Shown here piece by piece: positions 1 through 8,872 of a stretch of DNA of 39,002 bases. A model generated the notes under the pieces. The model was not told the origin of the DNA. It worked only from the letters and a program-made list of their open reading frames with translations, and searched no databases. The stretch is from Prevotella sp. (GTDB lineage: Bacteria; Bacteroidota; Bacteroidia; Bacteroidales; Bacteroidaceae): assembly GCA_003447235.1 (NCBI GenBank), contig DLZV01000015.1:40228-79229 (forward strand), given 5' to 3'. Position 1 is the first letter of the stretch; every line of letters starts with the position of its first letter. The position numbers and the translations under genes are program-made.

Positions 1-80
1 CGATAGGAGAACGATACGGGATCAATACGGGATTGATACGAGAACGATACGAGAACGATATGAGAACAATACGAGAACGG
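1..80. repeat. 11-bp tandem repeat, about seven units, probably continuing left of the window
   Basis: Seven consecutive units with consensus CGATACGAGAA (variants such as CAATACGGGAT and TGATACGAGAA) fill positions 1-77 with no spacing, followed by a partial unit. The array is cut by the window edge. The period of 11 is not a multiple of three and no reading frame is evident, so it is probably a non-coding minisatellite. Its function is unknown. Confidence 0.85.
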
Positions 81-479
81 TCTTTTCCGAACCCCATCCG
101 AAGTTATTGATAAGAAATTTAATCTTTTTATCATTATTCCTTTTGATTATATTTTACATTTCAACCACTTGCCTCTTTCAGCTGTTTATGCCAAGAAGGC
201 GAGCTCACCATTTGCCCTGGCGCAGCCTCTATACAAAGATAACCTTCCGTTCAGCTGAATGCAAGCCGATTAGCATGAATTAACGCCCCATTAACTATTC
301 CTCCGTATCCATTTAACAAAGCCCATCTCAGGCCAAAAGCCTTCATTGCGGTCTTTCCTCATGCCCTTCCTCCTGTTTTATCCGCCCAAAGGTTGCTATC
401 TCCGATCTCTACCAGCAGCCAAGAGATGCATATTTTGACTTATTAAAATTGCGAACAAACGAAACTGTTAAGTTTGAAA
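81..479. other. Intergenic stretch with no convincing gene
   Basis: I see no open frame that resembles a protein on either strand. A TATCTTTG element on the minus strand at 241-234 fits the Bacteroidetes -7 box and could drive a gene to the left of the window, but no good -33 TTTG lies at the right distance. Confidence 0.5.
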
Positions 480-850
480 ATCATTTACGACAAAGACCAC
501 CGAAACCTAAGGAGCAATAGCCAGCAAGACCTTAAACACCGCAGGATCCTTGTCGCTGACATTTGCGCCTGTAAGGACAAAGGCTACAATCTCGCTTCTG
601 TCATTGCACGCAAGATGCAGTTTGAAGCCGTGACCCCAGCCCATAGTTCCTTTCCCATCGGTGGCGATACCTTAAATACCTTATTGGCGTATCGCCTGAG
701 ATTATGGCACACTGGGATCATCATAGAACCAACAAAGGTTATGCCAGTACACCTTCCGAACGCACCCAGATTAAGAAAGAACATGACTTGAAAGAACACT
801 CGGCTTTCCAACTCCACAAAAAGGAACTGATAAGATGGAAAAGAAGTCAA
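480..850 (-). pseudogene. Decayed IS982-family transposase fragment
   Basis: Read on the minus strand, positions 850 to about 600 encode a stretch containing CTGITFVGSMMIPVCHNLRR and NKVFK. This matches the region around the first catalytic aspartate of IS982-family DDE transposases, usually FVDSTxIPVCHN. A frameshift near 640 moves the rest to another frame, which continues with TMGWGHGFKLHL and FVLTGANVSDKDPAV before a TAG at 509-507. The first catalytic Asp is replaced by Gly (VGS), and both ends of the gene are missing. No terminal inverted repeats were found. Reading frames on the plus strand here are only the antisense of this remnant. Family assignment is from remembered motifs; the inactivation is seen directly. 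Confidence 0.8.
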
Positions 851-971
851 AAAAAACAGGATACAAAAAAGCTGAGCAATAGCGATCCATGACCCGTAGT
901 CACAAACGCGCTATGCTCAGTCCTTTTCTTCTTACCTAAGAAACAACTCAATCTATTGGGGAAAATAAGTC

Positions 972-991
972 ATCTTGAACACTTTCAAGAT
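972..991 (-). terminator. Hairpin just after the beta-helix lipoprotein gene
   Basis: A perfect 8-bp inverted repeat, ATCTTGAA-CACT-TTCAAGAT, begins 5 nt after the stop of the minus-strand lipoprotein gene. Only a weak T stretch follows on the minus strand, while a CTTTTT follows on the plus strand, so it may work in both directions or mainly stop plus-strand transcripts. Confidence 0.45.
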
Positions 992-995
992 CTTT

Positions 996-2555
996 TTAGT
1001 ATATCGTGTTTTCGGGATCGAAATTGGCCCAACCTGCCGTCCAGTCATCGGAAGCGTCGCGGAAGGCACCTACGAAGGTAGCAGACTTGTCAAACCAGTT
1101 GTTGGACTGGAGTTCGGCAAACGATCCCTGGAGAGCGCCACCCACCGAGGTGCTGGCAGCAATGATGGACTGAATGCCCTGCCAAGAGCGTGCCACCCAT
1201 TGATCAACAACCTTGTTGCCGTTGGCCGGGAGGAGGAAGAACGTACTGGAGAAAGACTTCTTCGACGGATCGGTCGTCTTGGACTGATAGTTGTAGAGTT
1301 CGTCCTTATAGACTTTGTTAAAATCTGATCCCGTAATGTCCGTACCAGCAAAGACGATGCGGTGGAGCTGGAGCAGACCATCGGTAGCGGCCTTCTGCGT
1401 GTTGCCCTTCTCGCTGTCGAGTATAAGACCAATAGGCCATCCTGCTACGACACTGTTGTAGCAATTGAGACGCGTGTTGCGGCGCAGGTGCATTCCTGCC
1501 TGGAAGCGGCCCGTGGAGGAACCGTTGCCCGGGTTCATCTTGCCTCCGTCGAGATAGTCGGTGGTGTTCTGGAAGTCGGCATCGAAGACCTTCGGCCCCA
1601 GGAACGTCATGTTGGAGAAGGTGGCAGAAGTGAAGGGCTCGGCTGTAGAACCCTCGGCGTTGTTGTCGCTCTCGAAACCATTGCTCTGCGAGGCGTCGGC
1701 TATACGCGAGTCGCGGACGCTGAGACCAAACTGCACGTTGCCCGAATAGCCATTATCGGTGTCGAAGTCGTCATCCCAACCACGATAAGCGATGAGGTAC
1801 TTACAGTTGACCGTGCCACCAAACCACTCGAAGGAGTCATCGTTGCTATAGCTGATCTGCACATGATCGACCGTCGTTCCAGCACCTACCGAACCAAGGG
1901 TGAGACCGTTGATCTCCTGGTCCTTCTTGAAGGGATAGCCAGCAAACTCGATGCGGACATACTGCAACACACCCGAGTTGTCGTTGGCGTCGGTGCCACC
2001 ATGCTTCGTACGCGGACCTCCCTCTATCTGCTGGGCGAGCACGCCATTGTTGTTGGGAGCCTTGCCACAGACGATCACGCCACCCCAGTCGCCAGGACGA
2101 CGGCTGCCAGGAGCCCGCTCCGAGGTGAAGACGATCGGTTCTGTGGCCGTACCCTTGGCAATGAGTTTGCCACCGGGCTCCACGATAATAGCCGCCTTGG
2201 TTTCCTTGTCGCCCTTGACGATAGTGCCAGCAGGAATGGTCAGTGTAGATCCGCTGGCCACATAGACCCAGCCTCGCAGCAGATAAGTGCCTTTGGCGAG
2301 CGTCTGCTGACCCTTGAAGACAAAGTTTTGGTCGCCGTTGCCGATGACCTTGCCCTCGGGAGCCTCCTTGCCTTCTGCATCGAAGAGCACATGGTCGCAC
2401 GACTTGAAGCCACCATCCGTGCCCCAGACGTAAGAGACGCTGGAATCTGGTGGCGTGACAGGGCTGTCATTGTCATCATCACTACACGCCGTCAGCGTGG
2501 CCGAGAGAGCGAGGATGCCGAGGCATCCGACAATCATCTTGCTTGTTTTCATCAT
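996..2555 (-). CDS. Surface lipoprotein, repetitive beta-helix-like, partner of the TonB receptor
   Basis: The protein has 519 residues from the ATG pair at 2555/2552; the extra N-terminal residues of a longer frame up to 2624 do not look like a signal sequence. The start gives a lipoprotein signal peptide with lipobox LTAC (Cys24), followed by SDDDN. A run of acidic residues right after the cysteine is the lipoprotein export signal known in Bacteroidetes, so the protein is probably exposed on the outer face of the outer membrane. The rest is rich in Gly, Asp and Asn, with patches such as GSTLTIPAGTIVKG, GKLIAKGTATEPIVFTS and GDWGGVIVCG typical of secreted right-handed beta-helix proteins. 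It lies 123 nt downstream of a TonB-dependent receptor on the same strand, suggesting a surface binding or processing role for the same substrate. The substrate is unknown and no catalytic motif is recognisable. Confidence 0.85.
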   Translation of the reverse strand: MMKTSKMIVGCLGILALSATLTACSDDDNDSPVTPPDSSVSYVWGTDGGFKSCDHVLFDAEGKEAPEGKVIGNGDQNFVFKGQQTLAKGTYLLRGWVYVASGSTLTIPAGTIVKGDKETKAAIIVEPGGKLIAKGTATEPIVFTSERAPGSRRPGDWGGVIVCGKAPNNNGVLAQQIEGGPRTKHGGTDANDNSGVLQYVRIEFAGYPFKKDQEINGLTLGSVGAGTTVDHVQISYSNDDSFEWFGGTVNCKYLIAYRGWDDDFDTDNGYSGNVQFGLSVRDSRIADASQSNGFESDNNAEGSTAEPFTSATFSNMTFLGPKVFDADFQNTTDYLDGGKMNPGNGSSTGRFQAGMHLRRNTRLNCYNSVVAGWPIGLILDSEKGNTQKAATDGLLQLHRIVFAGTDITGSDFNKVYKDELYNYQSKTTDPSKKSFSSTFFLLPANGNKVVDQWVARSWQGIQSIIAASTSVGGALQGSFAELQSNNWFDKSATFVGAFRDASDDWTAGWANFDPENTIY

Positions 2556-2678
2556 TGTTTTGTTGTAATTAGTTGTTGTGTTGTGTAAGCGGGCTTGCGC
2601 CCACCCCACTTGTTGACTTTTCATTGTTTTTTTTGCTGATACAGTGGCCTTTGGCGCCCACGCATCTCCGGGGAGAGA

Positions 2679-5504
2679 TCAAAGTGTGAGAGTGGCCGAG
2701 AAATTGAGGTTCATTCCTGGACGGTAGCGGCGCGTCACCTGCTCTATACGGCGGCCCTCGCCCTGCACCATCACATCGGAAAACTGCTTGAACGTGACCT
2801 GCTGATTGAGGAGGTCTCTGATGGCGAGTTTGATCTCCAGCGGACCAAAGCGCTTGCTGGCCGTCAGGTCGAAGGCGTCGCGCGGCATCTCGTAGCTGTC
2901 CGGCACCCGGATGTTTCTCGAAGCGTCGCCGCCACCCGTGGTGCGTCCCACGCCCACGATGCGCTTGCCAATGCGGTTGTAGAGCAGGTTGACCGAGAGC
3001 TGCAATGGCTCATTGTAGTAGAAGATTCCCGTATTGACCAGATAGGGCGATTGTCCCTGCATGGGGCGATCGTACTCATTGCTACCCGGGGCAAACCGCA
3101 CACGGCTATGAATGAGCGCCCCGTTGAAACTCCAGGAGAAGTCTTTCAGTCCGATGAAGTCGAGCTGCTTGCGTATGTCGAGCTCCAGCCCGTAATTGTT
3201 GGCGGATCGTGCGTTCATGTAGGAGTAGATGACGTCCGTGCCACCAGAGAGCGTGTAGACCCACTCTATCGGACTATCGAAATGCTTCCAGAAGGCAGCC
3301 AGCGAGATGACCTCTCCGCGCGAGGGATACCACTCGTAGCGCAGGTCGAGGTTGTCCACATAACAGTTGCGCAGGTCGAAGTTGCCCTGTACGTCGGAGG
3401 CGAGATCGAAGTCGTAATAGACCGACGGCGACACCTCTCTAAACTCGGGGCGGTTGACGCTCCGTCCATAGCTCACGCGCAGCTGGTGCTCAGGCAGAAG
3501 GTGGTAAGTGACATTGAGAGATGGAAACCAGTCGCCCTGGCGGTAGTAATGGCTCTCGTGGCTCTCGACAGCCGACTTGGTGTTGGAGATAAGTTCCATG
3601 CGGTTGTACTCGTAGCGCAGACCAGCATGGGCCTCAAACTTGCCCAGTGGCAGTTCTGCCTCGATATAGGCAGCCCCCAGCAAGTTGTTGCCACTATAGT
3701 CGTTGAGTTTGTTGACATCCTCCAGGAGATAGAGTTTGTTGGCACCAAAATAGGTCTCGTCGGAAAGCAGGGCAGTCATATCCATCGATCGGAATCCCTC
3801 GGGCAACTGACAACCCTCGTGGTCGTACCAGTAGAAGAGGTTGCGCGTCTTGTACTTCCTCGTGCGATACTCCCCGTAGGCTCCCCCTTTGAGCGATGGA
3901 CTCCACGACTCGAAGTCGAAGCGATGGGTATCGTTGAGTTGGAAGGAGAGGATGTGCTCGTCGAGCGAAGTCCACTCGCGCGAGATATCGTTCTGATAGA
4001 GCCACTGGTACTGATCACCCTGACTGGGATCTTCGCAGTAGAGGATATATTTCCTACGATCAGGCAAGCGACGGTTGGCATACGCATAGCCGACACTCCA
4101 GTCAAGTGCATCGCCACCGAAGGTATGCCGTCCCGTCAACTGTCCTGTATAGGTGGTGCGGCTCTGATAGTAGTACTCTGCCGACCGCTCTGGTTCCGAC
4201 TGTGCGCTGACGCCCTGTCGGAGCGTGTAGCGGCTGTAGCCCAGTTGGTTGAAGATGTTCTTCATCTGGTATTTGTTCTTGCCATTGGGGCTCAATAGCG
4301 TCAGGTTGAGCATGGCCCCCAGACGCGCCGAGTGGGTGTACTGGTCGTCGGTGGAGAGGCGCAGCGGGTTGATGCGGTCGTTGTCAGTATCATAGGCAGC
4401 ATAGAAGTTGTTGACCATACCGCAGATCGTGCGATACTCATTGCTGTAGTTGAAAGCACCGATGAGACCGAGTTTTGCCCCATCAAGACTCCAACTGCGA
4501 CTCCAGTCAGCCGCCAGCTTGAGGTCGGCCCAAGGAGTGTACTGGCGAACGTGCCAGTCGTTGTTCAGTCCGTTGTGAAGGAGGTCGATCATCGGATTGC
4601 CGCCCCCATTGGTGCCCAGCGTGCTCAGTTTGGCGTCCATACCGCCCGAGAGCGACCGCATCCCACTATCGAAGCCCAAGAAGTCGGTGGGCGACGACTT
4701 CGGCGAGAGGAAGGTGCGGAAGGCCGTCTGCGTGTTGCAACTGCCACCCAGCGTGAGATGGAGAGAGTTGCTGGTCGGAATTTCCTTGGTGTTGATGAGG
4801 ATGAATCCGCCCGTGTAGTCGGCAGGATACTCAGCCGTGGGCGTCTTGACAATCATCATGTTGTCGATCTGCCCACTGGGAATCATGTCGAAACTGAAGG
4901 CGCGACTGTCGGCCTCGCTACTGGGCGCTGCCCCGCCATTGATCCAGACGTTGTTGTAGCGTTGGGAGAGTCCGCGCACCATCACAAACTTTCCCTCGAT
5001 AAGGCTCACGCCAGGGATGCGGCGGATCACCTCGCCGGCGTTGCTGTCCTGACTCCGCTTGATTTCCTGTGCGGAGACGTTGCTCACGATGACGGAGCTG
5101 GTTCGTGCGGCGTCGATCATAGCGGCATCCGTATTCAATCTCTTCACCGCCGTCACGGTCACGTCGCCCAGCTGCTGTTCGTCAGCCGCCAGCGTGATGC
5201 GCAAGTCATCTTCTGCGCCGTCGGCCTTAGCCCGAACTCCGTCAATATTTTTGGTTTTGTAGGATACATATTGGATGACAAGGGTGTAGCTCTTACTCTT
5301 GTCGAGACCCTCGAAGTGGAACTTTCCATCAATGTCTGTGGCCACACCCAGCGACGTTCCCTTCACCTGCACGGTTGCACCGACCAACGGCTCCTGCGTC
5401 TTGGAGTCGACCACCATGCCCCGAATGTCCTGCGCCCATGCTCCTACGGGGAGGAAAAGCGTCAGCAGGGCAACGCCCGCGAGTCTATGATAACACTTCT
5501 TCAT
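2679..5504 (-). CDS. TonB-dependent outer-membrane receptor with N-terminal CarboxypepD_reg-like domain
   Basis: The 941-residue protein starts with a Sec signal peptide (MKKCYHRLAGVALLTLFLP, cleavage near GAWA-QD). Residues about 27-110 form the carboxypeptidase-regulatory-like domain usual in Bacteroidetes receptors (IRGMVVDSKTQEPLVGATVQ). A plug domain follows at about 135-245 (EVIRRIPGVSLIEG and FVMVRGLSQRYN), and the rest is a beta-barrel rich in aromatic residues that ends in FSATLTL. It should import a nutrient or metal complex across the outer membrane using TonB energy. It is first in an operon with the beta-helix lipoprotein, an arrangement different from the usual SusC/SusD pair because no SusD-like protein is present. 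A -7 box lies 35 nt upstream of the ATG. The ligand cannot be told from sequence. Confidence 0.93.
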   Translation of the reverse strand: MKKCYHRLAGVALLTLFLPVGAWAQDIRGMVVDSKTQEPLVGATVQVKGTSLGVATDIDGKFHFEGLDKSKSYTLVIQYVSYKTKNIDGVRAKADGAEDDLRITLAADEQQLGDVTVTAVKRLNTDAAMIDAARTSSVIVSNVSAQEIKRSQDSNAGEVIRRIPGVSLIEGKFVMVRGLSQRYNNVWINGGAAPSSEADSRAFSFDMIPSGQIDNMMIVKTPTAEYPADYTGGFILINTKEIPTSNSLHLTLGGSCNTQTAFRTFLSPKSSPTDFLGFDSGMRSLSGGMDAKLSTLGTNGGGNPMIDLLHNGLNNDWHVRQYTPWADLKLAADWSRSWSLDGAKLGLIGAFNYSNEYRTICGMVNNFYAAYDTDNDRINPLRLSTDDQYTHSARLGAMLNLTLLSPNGKNKYQMKNIFNQLGYSRYTLRQGVSAQSEPERSAEYYYQSRTTYTGQLTGRHTFGGDALDWSVGYAYANRRLPDRRKYILYCEDPSQGDQYQWLYQNDISREWTSLDEHILSFQLNDTHRFDFESWSPSLKGGAYGEYRTRKYKTRNLFYWYDHEGCQLPEGFRSMDMTALLSDETYFGANKLYLLEDVNKLNDYSGNNLLGAAYIEAELPLGKFEAHAGLRYEYNRMELISNTKSAVESHESHYYRQGDWFPSLNVTYHLLPEHQLRVSYGRSVNRPEFREVSPSVYYDFDLASDVQGNFDLRNCYVDNLDLRYEWYPSRGEVISLAAFWKHFDSPIEWVYTLSGGTDVIYSYMNARSANNYGLELDIRKQLDFIGLKDFSWSFNGALIHSRVRFAPGSNEYDRPMQGQSPYLVNTGIFYYNEPLQLSVNLLYNRIGKRIVGVGRTTGGGDASRNIRVPDSYEMPRDAFDLTASKRFGPLEIKLAIRDLLNQQVTFKQFSDVMVQGEGRRIEQVTRRYRPGMNLNFSATLTL

Positions 5505-5538
5505 TTTTGTCTATCGTTCGTTTCTTTGTTTTGACGGT

Positions 5539-5547
5539 GCAAAGGTA
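5539..5547 (-). promoter_or_regulatory. Bacteroidetes -7 promoter element for the TonB receptor
   Basis: The minus strand reads TACCTTTGC, an exact match to TAnnTTTGC, 35 nt upstream of the receptor ATG. No clear -33 TTTG is found at 19-21 nt. Confidence 0.6.
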
Positions 5548-5768
5548 TTCCGACGATGTGACAGAAGCGTTACCAAGATGTTACAAGACGATGAAGAAGG
5601 CAATATCAGCCCAACAACACGCTAAGCATGAGACAAAAATGTCTAACAATGAGGCAAATAAGAGATTTGAAGAAATACTGAGAGACACTACCGAAGAAGC
5701 GTACAACAGGCTTCTACTTTGCGCTGATCCTTGGCGAACAGCCCAAAGCAGAAGCCACAGTCTTCGAG

Positions 5769-7085
5769 TCAGTCGAACTCTTTGACGGAGACCAATTCAT
5801 ACTCCTCCTCCGGTTCCTCGGGCATTTCTTCGGAAGGTGAGGGCGGATTAGCGGCAGAGGGTGAATTGGAAGATGAGGACGGATTGGTGGATGAGGGCGA
5901 ATCGGTGGACGGACCAGAGGGCTCGTCCTCTACGACGGGAGCAGCAGGAGCAGCGGAACGCAGGAGGCTGACCATAAGGCGGGCGGCCTCGTCGGGAGCG
6001 ATAAGGCGGCCCAGGCGGTCGGCGACGGTGCGGTAGCCCTGGAGCATTTCCTCGCGGTGGGGCTGACCAGGGAGGACGCGGTAGAGTTCGTTGATGATGC
6101 GGTAGATGGTGAAGTGGTCGGCAAAAAGTTCCTTGACCACCTCGGCATCGGCCACCAGGTTGACCAGCGAGATATACTTCACCTTGAGGACGTGGTTGAA
6201 ACCGAAGCGTACCAGCTTGGGCACGGGCGTCTTGTAGCACACCACCTGCGGAACGCCCAGGAGGCAAGTCTCCAGCGTCGCCGTGCCACTGGTCACGAGC
6301 GCGGCCACGGAATGGGTGAGCAGGGCATAGGTCTCGTTGTCAACGATGGGTACCTGCTGTTTGCCCAACACCTTATTATAATAATCGCGGCTGATGGATG
6401 GTGCGCCCGCCACGATCATCTGATAGTCTTCGAAATGGCGCGCGGCCTCGATCATGGCCGGGAGGTTGTCTTTGATCTCCTGCTTTCGACTGCCTGCGAG
6501 CAGGGCGATGATGGGCTTTTCGGAGAGGGCGTGGCGCGCGAGGAAAGCTTCGCGGCTCTCAGAGTAGTCGCGGCGAAACTGCATGACTTCCTCGGCTGTG
6601 GGATTGCCGACATAGTGGATGGGATACTGGTGCTTCTGATAGAACGGCACCTCGAAGGGGAGGATGGAGAAGAGTTCCTTGACGTCGCGGCGGATGGCCT
6701 TGATGCGCCACTCCTTCCAGGCCCATATCTTCGGCGAGATATAGTAATAGACAGGTATCTGCGTGTGCTTGTGGACGTAGCGGGCTATGTCGAGGTTGAA
6801 ACCCGGATAGTCGACCAAGATCACCACGTCGGGACGCCACGCCACAATGTCCTCCTTGCACCACTTCATGTTGCGGAAGATGGTGCGCAGGTGGAGCAGC
6901 ACGGGCACGAAGCCCATATAGGCAAGATCCTTGTAGTGGCGCACGCGCTCGCCACCGACGGCCGACATGAGGTCGCCGCCGAAGAAGCGAAACTCCGCCG
7001 AGGGGTCATACTGGCGCAGCGAGGCCATCAGCCGGCTGGCATGGAGGTCGCCACTCGCCTCGCCCACTATCAGATAGTACTTCAT
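5769..7085 (-). CDS. lpxB: Lipid-A-disaccharide synthase with an unusual acidic, Ser/Pro-rich tail
   Basis: The 438-residue protein is a GT19-type glycosyltransferase that joins UDP-2,3-diacylglucosamine and lipid X to form the lipid A disaccharide on the inner face of the inner membrane. Recognisable parts are the N-terminal YLIVGEASGDLHASRLM, YYISPKIWAWKEWR, ALLAGSRKQEI, and the C-terminal VTSGTATLETCLLGVPQVV with VCYKT. The family is usually about 375-385 residues; here about 60 extra residues follow the catalytic domain, made of Ser, Pro, Asn and Glu (for example STDSPSSTNPSSSSNSPS) and ending in EEEYELVSVKEFD. The ATG at 7085 lies 4 nt after the surE stop, so the two are surely cotranscribed. 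The assignment is firm; the role of the tail is unknown. Confidence 0.96.
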   Translation of the reverse strand: MKYYLIVGEASGDLHASRLMASLRQYDPSAEFRFFGGDLMSAVGGERVRHYKDLAYMGFVPVLLHLRTIFRNMKWCKEDIVAWRPDVVILVDYPGFNLDIARYVHKHTQIPVYYYISPKIWAWKEWRIKAIRRDVKELFSILPFEVPFYQKHQYPIHYVGNPTAEEVMQFRRDYSESREAFLARHALSEKPIIALLAGSRKQEIKDNLPAMIEAARHFEDYQMIVAGAPSISRDYYNKVLGKQQVPIVDNETYALLTHSVAALVTSGTATLETCLLGVPQVVCYKTPVPKLVRFGFNHVLKVKYISLVNLVADAEVVKELFADHFTIYRIINELYRVLPGQPHREEMLQGYRTVADRLGRLIAPDEAARLMVSLLRSAAPAAPVVEDEPSGPSTDSPSSTNPSSSSNSPSAANPPSPSEEMPEEPEEEYELVSVKEFD

Positions 7086-7089
7086 ATCG

Positions 7090-7854
7090 TCAGAACTTCA
7101 ACTTCCGCATCAATTCATAGTCGGTCACGTCGATGGTAGATGGCGTGACGGCCACATAGCCGTGATTGAGGGCCCACTGGTCGGTATCGACGGCCTCGGG
7201 CTCATCGTTGTGGAAATGGCCCACCATCCAGTAGTACTTGCCACCACGCGGATGCTGACAATCGACCACCTCGTTGGTCCAGCGCCCATAGGTCATACGA
7301 CACACCTTGATGCCACGAAACTCCGAGCCCTTGGGGAAGTTGACGTTGAGGCAGGTACCCTTCGGCAAACCCTCGGCCAAGACCTTCTCCGTCACCTGGC
7401 GCACAAAGGGTCGCATGGCCGAGAGGTCGGCCTGGGGGTCGTAGTCGCAGGAAGAGAAGGCGATGGAGGGAATATACTTCAAAGCCCCCTCGTAGGCCAC
7501 GCCCATCGTGCCGCTGTAGTGGTTGTTGACCGTGGAGTTGTCGCCGTGGTTGATGCCGCCAATCACAAGGTCGGGCTTGCGGCCGTCCAGCAGCTGATCG
7601 ATGGCCAATTTGATACAGTCCACGGGCGTACCGGAGCAGGACCACACCTGGGCGCCCGCATAATCCTCGCGCCGACGCAGATAAAGCGGGTCGGCGGCGG
7701 TGAAGGCACAGGAGAAGCCCGAGCGGCCTCCATCGGGAGCGCAGACAAGCACATCGCCCAGGTCGGCGATGAAGGAAACAAGGCTTCGGATGCCGTTGCT
7801 ATCGAAGCCGTCGTCGTTGGAAACGAGGATGAGGGGTCTGTTCTGATTCATCAT
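7090..7854 (-). CDS. surE: 5'/3'-nucleotidase SurE
   Basis: The 254-residue protein has the full set of SurE signatures: the metal-binding SNDDGFDSNGI at residues 12-22, SCSGTPVDCIKLA, and the GGINHGDN plus HYSGTMGVAYEGAL block. SurE is a metal-dependent phosphatase acting on nucleoside monophosphates and exopolyphosphate in the cytoplasm. Two consecutive ATG codons (7854 and 7851) are available and the choice does not affect the fold. It is the first gene of a surE-lpxB operon transcribed away from parA, with a -7 box 19 nt upstream. The neighbour relation is common in Bacteroidales and says more about genome conservation than about a shared pathway. Confidence 0.96.
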   Translation of the reverse strand: MMNQNRPLILVSNDDGFDSNGIRSLVSFIADLGDVLVCAPDGGRSGFSCAFTAADPLYLRRREDYAGAQVWSCSGTPVDCIKLAIDQLLDGRKPDLVIGGINHGDNSTVNNHYSGTMGVAYEGALKYIPSIAFSSCDYDPQADLSAMRPFVRQVTEKVLAEGLPKGTCLNVNFPKGSEFRGIKVCRMTYGRWTNEVVDCQHPRGGKYYWMVGHFHNDEPEAVDTDQWALNHGYVAVTPSTIDVTDYELMRKLKF

Positions 7855-7872
7855 TGCATCAATCTTTGAGCC

Positions 7873-7881
7873 GCAAAAGTA
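7873..7881 (-). promoter_or_regulatory. -7 promoter element for surE-lpxB
   Basis: The minus strand reads TACTTTTGC, matching TAnnTTTGC, 19 nt upstream of the surE ATG. The -33 region is weak. Confidence 0.55.
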
Positions 7882-7925
7882 CGAAAAAAAGTTTTTAAAG
7901 CCGTCGGTTTCTCATAGTTTTTATG

Positions 7926-7934
7926 TACCTTTGC
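7926..7934 (+). promoter_or_regulatory. -7 promoter element for parA-parB
   Basis: TACCTTTGC, an exact match to the Bacteroidetes -7 box, lies about 165 nt upstream of the parA ATG and back to back with the surE promoter. The long leader this implies (about 155 nt) has no gene in it. Confidence 0.6.
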
Positions 7935-8098
7935 CCAATATTACACTTGAAACAGACAGATACACAAGAAGGAAGCGGACAAAAGGGATGCTTATCAGGG
8001 ACTTCACCCACCGAGCACCCAGCGCCCAGCAACGGACAACCTCCGCCGAAGGACGCTCCGCAGCGCAGCCTCATGGCGTATTTTTGAGAATATTGAAA

Positions 8099-8869
8099 AT
8101 GGGAAAAATCATAGCTTTAGCCAACCAAAAGGGCGGCGTGGGCAAGACCACGACCACCATCAACCTGGCCGCTTCCCTGGCCACGCTGGAGAAGACCGTG
8201 CTTGTCCTCGACGCTGACCCTCAGGCCAACGCGTCGAGCGGATTGGGCGTGGACATCAAGGAGGTGGACTGCTCAGTCTATGAGTGCATCATCGACCACG
8301 CCGACATACGCGACGCCATCTACACCACGGACATCGAGGGCCTGGACATCGTGCCGAGCCACATCGACCTGGTGGGAGCGGAGATAGAGATGCTCAACAT
8401 GAAGGACCGCGAGAAGGTGCTCAAGGGCCTCCTGCAGCCGATCCGCGACGAGTACGACTACATCCTCATCGACTGTAGCCCTTCGCTCGGTCTGATCACG
8501 GTCAATGCGCTGACGGCAGCCGACAGCGTCATCATCCCCGTGCAGTGTGAGTATTTCGCCCTGGAGGGCATCAGCAAGCTGCTCAACACCATCAAGATCA
8601 TCAAGAGCAAACTCAACCCGAAGCTCGAGATCGAGGGTTTCCTGCTCACGATGTATGACAGCCGCCTGCGCCTGGCCCGCCAGATCTACGACGAGGTGAA
8701 GCGCCACTTCCAGGAACTGGTCTTCCGCACCGTCATACAGCGCAACGTCAAACTCTCCGAGAGTCCCAGCCACGGACTGCCCGTCATCCTCTACGACGCC
8801 GACTCGGCGGGCGCGCGCAACCACCTGTCCCTGGCCAAAGAGATCATCGAACACAACAAGAAAGGATAA
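8099..8869 (+). CDS. parA: Chromosome partitioning ATPase ParA (Soj)
   Basis: From the ATG at 8099 the protein has 256 residues and starts MGKIIALANQKGGVGKTTTT, with the deviant Walker A motif at residues 11-18 (signature Lys11 and Lys16). Other ParA marks are VLVLDADPQANASSGL, DYILIDCSPSLGLITVNAL and PVQCEYFALEGISKLL. The open frame extends 168 nt further upstream, but those codons lie across the leader beginning at the -7 box, so the ATG at 8099 is preferred. ParA forms ATP-dependent dimers on DNA and, with ParB bound at parS, segregates the replication origin. It is followed after 3 nt by parB. I found no canonical parS (TGTTTCACGTGAAACA) in the window. Confidence 0.96.
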   Translation: MGKIIALANQKGGVGKTTTTINLAASLATLEKTVLVLDADPQANASSGLGVDIKEVDCSVYECIIDHADIRDAIYTTDIEGLDIVPSHIDLVGAEIEMLNMKDREKVLKGLLQPIRDEYDYILIDCSPSLGLITVNALTAADSVIIPVQCEYFALEGISKLLNTIKIIKSKLNPKLEIEGFLLTMYDSRLRLARQIYDEVKRHFQELVFRTVIQRNVKLSESPSHGLPVILYDADSAGARNHLSLAKEIIEHNKKG

Positions 8870-8872
8870 CTC

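Noticed and set aside
474..791. 105-codon plus-strand frame
   Set aside because: It is antisense to the IS982 transposase remnant, which has recognisable motifs on the minus strand.
1362..2588. 408-codon open frame on the plus strand, and similar long frames at 3051-4298 and 4332-5534
   Set aside because: They lie antisense to the lipoprotein and TonB receptor genes, whose proteins show clear signal peptides and domains; the plus-strand translations resemble no family.
5591..5785. Short plus-strand frame between the TonB receptor and lpxB genes
   Set aside because: No promoter, no family likeness, and it runs into the antisense of lpxB.
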